Source: a virus | Direction: 5' to 3' (one strand) | DNA length: 64,000 nt | IMG/VR virus record: IMGVR_UViG_3300044715_000768 | Coordinates: 1 to 64,000 of that record | Part shown: one piece after another, positions 58,123-64,000 of the stretch | Numbering within the stretch: the first letter of the stretch is position 1 | Layout of the letters: each line of letters starts with the position of its first letter | Notes under the pieces: generated by a model | The model's database searches: none | Seen by the model: the letters and a program-made list of their open reading frames with translations, nothing else | Told to the model about the DNA's origin: nothing | Translations under genes and position numbers: made by a program

Positions 58123-58481
58123 TATCGTGCTGCTTTTTCTAGGAATTGACCACCGTTTGCATCACGAAGTCCTACGCCTCTGAAAACTATGCGACCTTCA
58201 CGACCGAGAGTAACATTCTTGGACCAACGCATTTCTGCTCGTTGTTGTTCTTCGTATCCACCCCAGATACCCCATGGCTCCCATTTGATTGAATACTCTA
58301 AACACTGCACGGCAATAGGACATGTAGAACAAATCTGTTTTGCCTTTGACGTGTTGACTTTTATTTCGTTTAGTTCTTCACGCTTCCCAGTTTTTTGTAG
58401 AGGGAACCACCACTCTGTTGGATAACCCTTGCAGTTACCATTCTCTGGTGAAAAACTACCCTGTTCCAAATCAACTCCCAT
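58122..58481 (-). CDS. WhiB-family Fe-S regulator
   Basis: 119 residues. Four conserved Cys: one in NGNCKGYP, then ICSTCPIAVQCLEYSIKWEP (C-x2-C-x5-C), followed by the signature GIWGGYEEQQR. These bind a [4Fe-4S] cluster. WhiB proteins occur only in actinobacteria and their phages, so this supports an actinobacterial host. Phage WhiB-like proteins (for example of phage TM4) can block host WhiB2 function and superinfection. It overlaps the start of the primase gene. Confidence 0.92.
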   Translation of the reverse strand: MGVDLEQGSFSPENGNCKGYPTEWWFPLQKTGKREELNEIKVNTSKAKQICSTCPIAVQCLEYSIKWEPWGIWGGYEEQQRAEMRWSKNVTLGREGRIVFRGVGLRDANGGQFLEKAAR

Positions 58482-58896
58482 GCTGTTGCCCCGTTATTCT
58501 ACGCACGTCTCTTTCAGTAAGAAAAATTGTTGCGTAACGCATCCGAAGGTTACCTGCGTCATCCGTCATTACAACATCAACAGCATCAATTGGTATTCCA
58601 AAATGTGACGACAGTGATGCTTTCATCATTTGTGTTTCCGTTTCTATTGATGCGAGTTCGTCATCATCAATAAAAGTAGCGCGAGGTTGTGCGATTGCTA
58701 ACGAAGCCATCGTTGTCTCCACCTTCTCTGCACGCAAACACCACACGCACGCAAGTTTTGGTGCAGTCGCTGCTCTCGGTCGTTGTTCTATGTGACCACA
58801 CGAAAGAACATGGTGATAAGTAACGGAGCCCCAGCCTCCAACTCGCCTTATCTCTACGACGTCTCTACGGGGCGCACGGCGATGTTCTGTCGTCAT
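58471..58896 (-). CDS. Actinophage zinc-knuckle hypothetical protein
   Basis: 141 residues. The N-terminus holds HHVLSCGHIEQRPRAATA followed by ACVWC, a His/Cys set found in many actinophage proteins near whiB. The C-terminal part (MKASLSSHFGIPIDAVDVVM; MRYATIFLTERDVRRITG) is a separate alpha-beta unit. Overlaps whiB by 11 bases. Probably regulatory or replication-associated; unassigned. Confidence 0.6.
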   Translation of the reverse strand: MTTEHRRAPRRDVVEIRRVGGWGSVTYHHVLSCGHIEQRPRAATAPKLACVWCLRAEKVETTMASLAIAQPRATFIDDDELASIETETQMMKASLSSHFGIPIDAVDVVMTDDAGNLRMRYATIFLTERDVRRITGQQHGS

Positions 58897-58911
58897 GAGT
58901 CATACAATAAC

Positions 58912-58939
58912 AAAACCCCACCCGAATAAACGGATGGGG
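58912..58939 (-). terminator. Rho-independent terminator after SSB
   Basis: On the leftward strand CCCCATCCG (complement of 58931-58939) pairs with CGGGTGGGG (complement of 58916-58924), one G-T pair, with a six-base loop, followed by TTTTG. It lies 40 bases past the SSB stop and before the zinc-knuckle gene, so the downstream operon needs its own start or readthrough. Confidence 0.8.
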
Positions 58940-58980
58940 CGTTGCTAAATCGTTATGCGCTCACGGGCGCACTTAAATGA

Positions 58981-59412
58981 TTAGAAAGGTTCGTCTGATG
59001 GAACTGTTTCTTTGGTTCGCTTAGGTGTCGGCTTCGCTGACGAATCATTTGATGAAGCACGACGACGCTCAATTGATTCAAGTGAACCGGTACGGATTCC
59101 GATTTCCATTGCCTTGATTTCAATTGTTGAACGCTTCTGTCCAGAATCTTTGTCGTCCCATGAACGTTGGTCCAGAGTCCCGACGATAACCACGCCCACA
59201 CCCTTTTCCAGCACATTCGCTGAGTTCTCTGCGAGGTATCCCCATGCGACGATGTTGAAGAACGATGTCTTCTCCACCTTCTCACCAGAAGCATCCACAT
59301 AGTTGTCGTTCACAGCGACAGAAAACTTCAACTGAGCCTTCTGATTAGAAGTGAACTTCAGTTCTGGGTCTGATGTGAGGTTTCCCACAATTGTTGTTGG
59401 TGTAATTGCCAT
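58981..59412 (-). CDS. ssb: Single-stranded DNA-binding protein
   Basis: 143 residues from ATG 59412, with GGAGAAAAC upstream (a longer in-frame start exists at 59445). OB-fold: TTIVGNLTSDPELKFTSNQK, LKFSVAVNDNYVDASGEKVE, KTSFFNIVAWGYLAENSANV, KGVGVVIVGTLDQRSWDDKD. A Ser/Lys/Pro-rich linker leads to the acidic tip SDEPF, which in bacterial SSBs recruits repair and replication partners. Supports phage DNA replication. Divergent from the 59486 gene. Confidence 0.92.
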   Translation of the reverse strand: MAITPTTIVGNLTSDPELKFTSNQKAQLKFSVAVNDNYVDASGEKVEKTSFFNIVAWGYLAENSANVLEKGVGVVIVGTLDQRSWDDKDSGQKRSTIEIKAMEIGIRTGSLESIERRRASSNDSSAKPTPKRTKETVPSDEPF

Positions 59413-59485
59413 GTTGTTTTCTCCAATGTTCGGGGGGTTGTCCAACTGGTTGTAAGACTACCTTCTTATGTGTAGAATCGCAACT

Positions 59486-59761
59486 ATGAGTAAAAAAAAC
59501 GAGTTTGAAGTTCGTCTTGAGGTAATCAAGCACATGTCAATCATGCTTCTAGAGATGTCGGAAGTTGATTTTGAGAACCTGAGCCCCGAAGACGAGACAA
59601 TGATGTTGGAAGACTTTGAGGAAGTTGCTGGTCATCTACTTGACTCGGTCGGTTTTGAGCCCTCAAGTAGCGAAGATGGCGTCAGTTTTACGGCAAAAAT
59701 GAGCATTATGGACCCCGAAAAATACATTACAGATTTTTTAGACAAAAGTGGTGATTCCTAA
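59486..59761 (+). CDS. Small acidic hypothetical protein
   Basis: 91 residues from ATG 59486 (MSKKNEFEVRLEVIKHMSIM). Acidic and helical with SEVDFENLSPEDETMMLEDF. Divergent from ssb with a 73-base gap that should carry both promoters. Followed by hairpins. No family recognised; acidic small early-type proteins in phages can mimic DNA or inhibit host factors, but that is only a thought. Confidence 0.55.
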   Translation: MSKKNEFEVRLEVIKHMSIMLLEMSEVDFENLSPEDETMMLEDFEEVAGHLLDSVGFEPSSSEDGVSFTAKMSIMDPEKYITDFLDKSGDS

Positions 59762-59817
59762 CCCTTACCCCACAAGGGTTTCCCGAGGCTGAAATCTTAA
59801 TTCCTTGCTACGCAAGG
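59760..59817 (+). terminator. Two hairpins after the acidic gene
   Basis: AACCCTT (59760-59766) pairs with AAGGGTT (59774-59780), and CCTTGC (59803-59808) with GCAAGG (59812-59817), the second followed by GTTTCGC. Neither has a long T-run, so termination strength is uncertain. Confidence 0.45.
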
Positions 59818-59829
59818 GTTTCGCAATGG

Positions 59830-59857
59830 TTGACGTAGCCATAAAAATTGGTAAAAT
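59830..59857 (+). promoter_or_regulatory. Promoter candidate for the Rpf-like gene
   Basis: TTGACG at 59830-59835, a 16-base spacer, TAAAAT at 59852-59857. About 90 bases before the TTG start of the lysin-like gene. Good match to a sigma70-type pattern, although spacing is one short of ideal. Confidence 0.5.
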
Positions 59858-59945
59858 AGATATGTTCAGTTAAAACACTGACGACGACATAGGCAAGCGC
59901 CTGTTATTTGCTTGTTGACCTATCCGCCGAACATTGGAGAACACC

Positions 59946-60734
59946 TTGACCAGAAAACACTTCCTATTGGCTTTTGCCATCTTCTTTGTTGTATTGATAC
60001 CCACCGTGGTATTTGCTCAAAGTCCACCACAAGACATTTCCACTGAGAATGTCAAAGTAGTGGTGAAAGAGGTGACGTCAAAAAACAGTGTTTTAATACG
60101 GTCAACTCTCACAAAAACAAACGTAGCGAAAGCGACTTTGCAATTCTGGGAAGAATTAGCACGGTGCGAAACGCAAAGCAACTGGCAAGATACGGGGCAG
60201 TGGGCAGGTGGATTAGGCATCTACACCAAGGGAAAGTTTCCTGATGCCGACATGGGTACTTGGGAACGATGGGGTGGCGAGGAGTTCGCTCCTTCCCCCG
60301 ACAAAGCAACCAAAGAACAGCAAATCATTGTTGCTAATCGCATTTCAGTAGAAGGTTGGAAAACCACAGTCACTCGTGACGCAGACAAAGCCCGGCGCAT
60401 GGGTGTCCCGCAGGTGTACGTATGGGACAAAGAACCAACTGGATTTGGTGGTTGGGGTTGCTACAAGTCAAAGTCAACAGGTAAGTACAGAATGGCTAAA
60501 CCTCGTCTCTACTATCACGACAATCCCCACTTAGTTCCCCGTGCTCAGTTCTACTTCAATGAACGAGGTCACATTGTTGAAGATTTACAAACATTCCTTC
60601 GCATCACAGTGGACGGACATTACGGAGTTAAGACCAGAGAAGCCCATTCCAAATGGCTCAAAAGCAGACGTCTCCCCACGGAAGGTGTACCAGCAATGCC
60701 TACACAGCGAGTGGTAATTACTTCAACAAAGTGA
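59946..60734 (+). CDS. Secreted Rpf-like transglycosylase with C-terminal peptidoglycan-binding-like domain
   Basis: 262 residues from TTG 59946, placed 5 bases after GGAGA; a TTG at 59936 also exists. A signal peptide is clear (MTRKHFLLAFAIFFVVLIPT then VVFA before QSPP). Residues about 60-130 match the Rpf/lysozyme-like fold: FWEELARCETQSNWQDTGQW, AGGLGIYTKG, WERWGGEEFAPSPDKATKEQ, with Glu in ARCE as the likely catalytic residue. The end (GHIVEDLQTFLRITVDGHYG) resembles a PG_binding_1 unit. It probably cuts peptidoglycan at release or entry, in an actinobacterial cell wall. Confidence 0.85.
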   Translation: MTRKHFLLAFAIFFVVLIPTVVFAQSPPQDISTENVKVVVKEVTSKNSVLIRSTLTKTNVAKATLQFWEELARCETQSNWQDTGQWAGGLGIYTKGKFPDADMGTWERWGGEEFAPSPDKATKEQQIIVANRISVEGWKTTVTRDADKARRMGVPQVYVWDKEPTGFGGWGCYKSKSTGKYRMAKPRLYYHDNPHLVPRAQFYFNERGHIVEDLQTFLRITVDGHYGVKTREAHSKWLKSRRLPTEGVPAMPTQRVVITSTK

Positions 60735-60746
60735 TACATTCACAGC

Positions 60747-61088
60747 ATGTACTCATCACCACTTGAAGACCCAACGTTCAGAGTCCCGAACCTAACAGTT
60801 GGGGAAGTTGAACTCCTGCTTAGCGATAACGCAGAAACAATCAAACTCCTGCTTGGTGTGGTACGTGAATGGTTCGTTCCAATGATGTATCACTACTCTG
60901 AGGAGTATTGGTGCGCTGGCTGGCTTCAAGACCTTGAAGTGCAACTCCCTCAAATGATTCCTTCAGTGGCCATCGCCGCGGGACTTCTGGGAGAAATACC
61001 TTTCTGGGATGATTCGGTGGAGTTGAAAGACTTTGATGTAGACCCAATTCGTTGGAAAAAGTACGATGTCACGCAAATCGCTGATTGA
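60747..61088 (+). CDS. Hypothetical protein
   Basis: 113 residues, starting 13 bases after the Rpf-like gene. Contains GEVELLLSDNAETIKLLLGV and YWCAGWLQDLEVQLPQMIPS, a helical protein with three tryptophans near the middle. Its end overlaps the next small gene. A role with the lysin is possible by position only. Confidence 0.55.
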   Translation: MYSSPLEDPTFRVPNLTVGEVELLLSDNAETIKLLLGVVREWFVPMMYHYSEEYWCAGWLQDLEVQLPQMIPSVAIAAGLLGEIPFWDDSVELKDFDVDPIRWKKYDVTQIAD

Positions 61089-61242
61089 CCAATACGGTTC
61101 CGAAGTAATACTCCGTTGTAAATGTGGAGACATTCCCTCGCACATGATGGATATGAAAGTCCCGAGATGCCCAGTATGCCGTGAGGTTACGGAAGTCCTT
61201 TTTGGTGCTAACTGGGAATCAATAAAAGATAAATACAAATAA
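61066..61242 (+). CDS. Small zinc-ribbon protein
   Basis: 58 residues from ATG 61066 to TAA 61242, starting inside the previous gene. Two Cys pairs: ILRCKCGDIPS and VPRCPVCREV, a rubredoxin- or zinc-ribbon-like knuckle. Ends WESIKDKYK. Convergent with the next gene, 9 bases away. Function unknown. Confidence 0.6.
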   Translation: MSRKSLIDQYGSEVILRCKCGDIPSHMMDMKVPRCPVCREVTEVLFGANWESIKDKYK

Positions 61243-61251
61243 AAGTTGTAT

Positions 61252-61593
61252 TTACGACCTCTTACCCATATTATGGAAGAAGAGATTATGAGTAGCACGG
61301 TTTTGAACAATCCAACCTTTTGGTCGCTTATCAAGCATCAAGTACTCTGAAGGTCCAAGCCTGACGACCTTCCCACACGGGTACTTGGTCGCCTCACTCG
61401 GTGCGTACATCAAACACACAGAGCATCTCTCAACTGTTTGAAACTCAGGCTTTGGACTCACGCCTCCCAATAGTGGGTCTTCCACTACCTCAAACTTGTG
61501 CGTCAAAAGGTTTTCCTGCGCTTCTTCTTCCGAGCCAGCAAACGGGACTGCGTCACCAGGCGCAAGTTGATACTTTCCTCCGAAAAGACTCAA
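61252..61593 (-). CDS. Hypothetical protein
   Basis: 113 residues, ATGA-coupled to the gene upstream. Contains ERCSVCLMYAPSEATKYPCG, a possible metal-binding Cys set, and DKRPKGWIVQNRATHNLFFH at the end. Beta-rich in the middle. No family recognised. Confidence 0.55.
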   Translation of the reverse strand: MSLFGGKYQLAPGDAVPFAGSEEEAQENLLTHKFEVVEDPLLGGVSPKPEFQTVERCSVCLMYAPSEATKYPCGKVVRLGPSEYLMLDKRPKGWIVQNRATHNLFFHNMGKRS

Positions 61594-61985
61594 GCCTCTA
61601 CCTCGGGTTCCATGATTTCGTCAACAATCAGTTTGGCGTACTTACGACGCAAACGCCACAACTTCTCATTCAGTTCTTTGAACGATTTAGTGTGTCGTGC
61701 CTTTGATGAAATGTGTGGGTCAAAAGTCCCGTACTTCTTGAAAGCGATGTTGTCAAGGTCGGGAGACTCAAGAATGATGTCTGAAATCCAATCGGCTTTC
61801 TTGTCCATTGAAAGCATGAGTTCGCACATTCCGTCATAACCGAATTCGTTGTAAACCTTGTGTGCGACAATGTCGCAGTAATGCTTACGGTAAATCTGCT
61901 CTGATGTTCCTGCACTCATGAATTGACTAAGAAACTCAGCCATCATCTCGGTTGGTTCACCTTCGGATTCAAATGATTCGTCCAT
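61590..61985 (-). CDS. Hypothetical helical protein
   Basis: 131 residues. Acidic start (MDESFESEGEPTEMMAEFLS) then helices (YRKHYCDIVAHKVYNEFGYD; KELNEKLWRLRRKYAKLIVD). Located between the DUF932 gene and its coupled partner. Not recognised. Confidence 0.55.
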   Translation of the reverse strand: MDESFESEGEPTEMMAEFLSQFMSAGTSEQIYRKHYCDIVAHKVYNEFGYDGMCELMLSMDKKADWISDIILESPDLDNIAFKKYGTFDPHISSKARHTKSFKELNEKLWRLRRKYAKLIVDEIMEPEVEA

Positions 61986-62027
61986 AAGCCCCCATTGTAG
62001 TCATACTAATTATGACACTCGGGTGTG

Positions 62028-63053
62028 TCAAGCAAGTGCAAGAATAATTGACTGGGTTTCTGCTTTTTTGCGTGTAACCCATGAGTTGTTATCCATTGAG
62101 GCAATTGCTCGCTCTTCTGGTCTGGCGTCCCGATAGTGGTCCAAGTATTCACCAACAGCGTTGTATGCCGACCATCCGTTGAAACCATAACCACCTGCGT
62201 TCTTGTCGTTGATGTACAAACCACGAACAAGTAAATGGATGTCGTCAACATTTTTCTTTTGACGGTCTGTTTCGTCTTTTTTGTGAGGGAACACGCCGTT
62301 TACGATTTTGTCAAGGGCTGAAGAACCGGCCGGGACTGGCACGCCCAAAAGTTGCTTAGCAGTTGCTTCAAACCCAGTTGCCCACATGGTAGAGAGTTTC
62401 AACACTTCGGTCGCATCTTCAATCGCTGCTTCTGCGTTGCGAGTATGTCGTGCTGTGAATACTGCGCTGGCTGCACTAAGTCCTGCTACAACCGTGTTCT
62501 TACAGACGGCTCTAATGGATGTGTTTGCGTAAGTAATTGCTGTTTTGCCATCGTGTCCGTTGCGAACAAGCAAGTAACGCTGAATCTTGTCATTGATTCC
62601 ATTTGGGTCAATAATAAGTGCGCCCAAGTCAAGACATGCGAAAAACTCACGACCATCGTTAAGGACACCACATGTATCCACGATTGCATCGCCGGCCGAG
62701 GCCCCGACAATTGCCAGAGCACGGTCAAGGCAGTCCTTGTTTTGCTGAACAACGAAACGAGTTCCGACTGTGGACAAACCATCAATAGTTCCATTTGGGT
62801 TCACCCGAACTGTCGCACGGCTGTCTGAGATGAATACGGGACTCCCGTCGGGATTGCGAAGAGGGTTCAGGTCGTCATCAACAGCAATCACCTTTGTAAG
62901 GGCGACATCAAAGTCTGCCTGTGCTGCCGTGAGCATAGCCTCAGCCGTTTGGAGACCAGCCATGGGCTGACCCAGTCTGTGCCAAGGGATTTCCCTGTCT
63001 GCGTAAGCCATTTTGGCTCTACCCATTACGTCTCGTTCTAATTCGTGTGCCAT
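62028..63053 (-). CDS. DUF932 (phage/plasmid-like TIGR03299) protein
   Basis: 341 residues. The family pattern is clear: MAHELERDVMGRAKMAYADR, EIPWHRLGQPM, FVVQQNKDCLDRALAIVGAS, RYLLVRNGHDGKTAITYANT with SIRAVCKNTVVAGLSA, and the end NAVGEYLDHYRDARPEERAI. DUF932 proteins are widespread in phages and plasmids; the function is unknown, though links to recombination or replication have been suggested. First large gene left of the terminator at 63169. Confidence 0.88.
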   Translation of the reverse strand: MAHELERDVMGRAKMAYADREIPWHRLGQPMAGLQTAEAMLTAAQADFDVALTKVIAVDDDLNPLRNPDGSPVFISDSRATVRVNPNGTIDGLSTVGTRFVVQQNKDCLDRALAIVGASAGDAIVDTCGVLNDGREFFACLDLGALIIDPNGINDKIQRYLLVRNGHDGKTAITYANTSIRAVCKNTVVAGLSAASAVFTARHTRNAEAAIEDATEVLKLSTMWATGFEATAKQLLGVPVPAGSSALDKIVNGVFPHKKDETDRQKKNVDDIHLLVRGLYINDKNAGGYGFNGWSAYNAVGEYLDHYRDARPEERAIASMDNNSWVTRKKAETQSIILALA

Positions 63054-63168
63054 CTCTAAACCTTTCGTTAGATTTATGAGAAAGCATACTATGAAATAAT
63101 GGAATAAACAACTTCGTTGGGAAGTTTGTGAGCCCAGCGTTTTGACTTGCCGATGTGAGTTGGGACAG

Positions 63169-63205
63169 CAAAAAGCCCACCTGCCGAGGGGTAGCAGGTG
63201 GGCTT
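63169..63205 (-). terminator. Strong rho-independent terminator
   Basis: AAGCCCACCTGC (63173-63184) and GCAGGTGGGCTT (63194-63205) form a perfect 12-base stem with a 9-base loop. In the leftward direction it is followed by TTTTTGC. It ends the helicase-side operon before the DUF932 gene. Confidence 0.92.
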
Positions 63206-63215
63206 CAGAGCCTTA

Positions 63216-63341
63216 TCAGAATGGGGATTTTGTTTTCTTTTTCATTACACTTTTTAGTTCCACTCGTGTAATTCGGAGAGTGATGAACCCTGCAACAATT
63301 GTTACTGCCAGCAGGGGGTGGATGTTGATTGCTAAGTCCAT
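63216..63341 (-). CDS. Small membrane protein
   Basis: 41 residues from ATG 63341 to TGA 63218, overlapping the previous gene by ten bases. One hydrophobic stretch (HPLLAVTIVAGFITLRI) followed by a basic tail (SVMKKKTKSPF), single-pass with the tail likely inside. Directly before the terminator. Too short to assign; coding status rests on overlap and membrane pattern. Confidence 0.5.
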   Translation of the reverse strand: MDLAINIHPLLAVTIVAGFITLRITRVELKSVMKKKTKSPF

Positions 63342-63475
63342 TTTTTTACTTTCTTTCGCACCTTGATTTTGTATCCGTTGAAACGAAGTAGTTCCATTAT
63401 GTGTTCGGGTATTCCCTCGGTAACCACTATGCCCTTTTGGTTCAGGGCTAGACGGATGATGTCTTTCTTCTTCAT
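63332..63475 (-). CDS. Small basic protein
   Basis: 47 residues from ATG 63475 to TAG 63334. Lys-rich (MKKKDIIRLALNQKGIVVTE; GYKIKVRKKVKKWT) with a helix-strand outline that could be a tiny DNA- or RNA-binding domain. It sits between the helicase gene and the membrane protein with tight spacing. Confidence 0.5.
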   Translation of the reverse strand: MKKKDIIRLALNQKGIVVTEGIPEHIMELLRFNGYKIKVRKKVKKWT

Positions 63476-63514
63476 ACCTTCATACTATCGTTAGTAAGAG
63501 GTAACAACAACCTC

Positions 63515-64000
63515 TCAAACACCTTTTCTGAATAATCCCATCAGCAGTTCACCCAACGAGTCGGCTTCAGCGGCGGGACCCCCGTCCACGGCTTGATTGA
63601 CCACGCCACGCTTGCGCTCAATGAGGTTATAGATTTCCTCATCTATCGTTCCGTCACACAGCAAGTATGTAGCCGTAACCGACGATTTCTGCCCCAATCT
63701 GTGACAGCGACTATAAGTTTGGTCAATGTCAGCAGGTGTCCACGGTAATTCCACAAACAAAACGTCTTGTGCGACTTGCAAGTTATGCCCCGTCTTCGCT
63801 GCTTGGATTGAGAGGACGATGACTGGTGCTTCTTCACATGGCAATGTCATAAACTTGTGCTTCTGCGCTTCTATCTCGTTGATGTCCATTCCCCCTTGGA
63901 TGCGCAAGTTCCCGAACGCAAGTGCGAGTTCATCCACTACATCCCTGTGGTGGGCAGCGATGACGACTTTGCGTCCTTCGGCTACGCGGGACTCAACCCA
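63515..64000 (-). CDS. SNF2-family helicase, C-terminal part
   Basis: 162 residues remain, running off the right edge. The helicase C-terminal lobe is seen: GRKVVIAAHHRDVVDELA, VIVLSIQAAKTGHNLQVAQD (motif V region), VLFVELPWTPADIDQTYSRC and HRLGQKSSVTATYLLCDGTI (motif VI with the Q-x-x-x-R-x-H-R-x-G-Q signature), then DEEIYNLIERKR. It is an ATP-driven DNA translocase. The end VDGGPAAEADSLGELLMGLF is unremarkable. Common in phage replication regions. Confidence 0.9.
   Translation of the reverse strand, partial: WVESRVAEGRKVVIAAHHRDVVDELALAFGNLRIQGGMDINEIEAQKHKFMTLPCEEAPVIVLSIQAAKTGHNLQVAQDVLFVELPWTPADIDQTYSRCHRLGQKSSVTATYLLCDGTIDEEIYNLIERKRGVVNQAVDGGPAAEADSLGELLMGLFRKGV

Overview
The window is one continuous piece of a tailed double-stranded DNA phage genome. 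It carries a large terminase, portal, HK97-type prohead protease, major capsid protein, head-tail connector, recombination genes, a primase-helicase and SSB. No integrase or excisionase is visible. The host is most likely an actinobacterium: there is a WhiB-family regulator, an Rpf-like secreted cell-wall enzyme, and DnaA boxes of the TTATCCACA/TTGTCCACA type. Base composition looks moderate (mid-40s % GC by eye, not counted), which would suit low-GC freshwater actinobacteria, but that host guess is inference.

Layout. 1-8951 (leftward): terL comes first, then a recombination cassette (Rad52-like annealing protein, Fe-S PD-(D/E)XK nuclease, HNH, RuvC-like resolvase), a ParB-like protein, an IbrA/IbrB-like pair and head-tail connector genes running off the left edge. 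9013-40149 (rightward): small membrane protein, portal, a 2250-residue protein whose N-terminus is the prohead protease, an acidic PepSY-like protein, then several very large multidomain proteins with metalloprotease, kinase-like and Zeta-like modules, followed by the major capsid protein, a 2-oxoglutarate oxygenase and small genes. 40203-43813 (leftward): a possible decoration protein, class II ribonucleotide reductase and small genes. 43106-45745: two tRNAs plus a rightward cluster of small DNA-binding proteins. 45868-46945 (leftward): SGNH hydrolase and metallophosphoesterase. 46946-47440: an intergenic region with DnaA-box dyads, four iterons and a promoter, a good origin candidate. 47441-55287 (rightward): another giant multidomain protein and a DUF5872-like protein. 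55322-59412 (leftward): replication and regulation (SSB, WhiB, primase-helicase, candidate terS, RHH protein). 59486-61242 (rightward): Rpf-like lysin and small genes. 61252-64000 (leftward): DUF932 protein and an SNF2-type helicase running off the right edge.

The most striking feature is a set of giant polyvalent proteins (about 1070-2390 residues) built from modules separated by a recurring short motif, roughly R-x-G-F-x-S-x-T-G. Four of them also share a module with an FDPxAxDGDxDG loop. The modules include a HipA-like kinase, five HExxH zincin-like motifs, a Zeta-toxin-like P-loop domain, an ADP-ribosyltransferase-like domain and a DUF3626-like domain. The prohead protease is itself the N-terminus of one of these chains. 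A plausible reading is that the chains are packaged in the capsid, cut at the motif by the prohead protease, and released into the host at infection. That reading is inference; the motif, the modules and their order are visible in the sequence.
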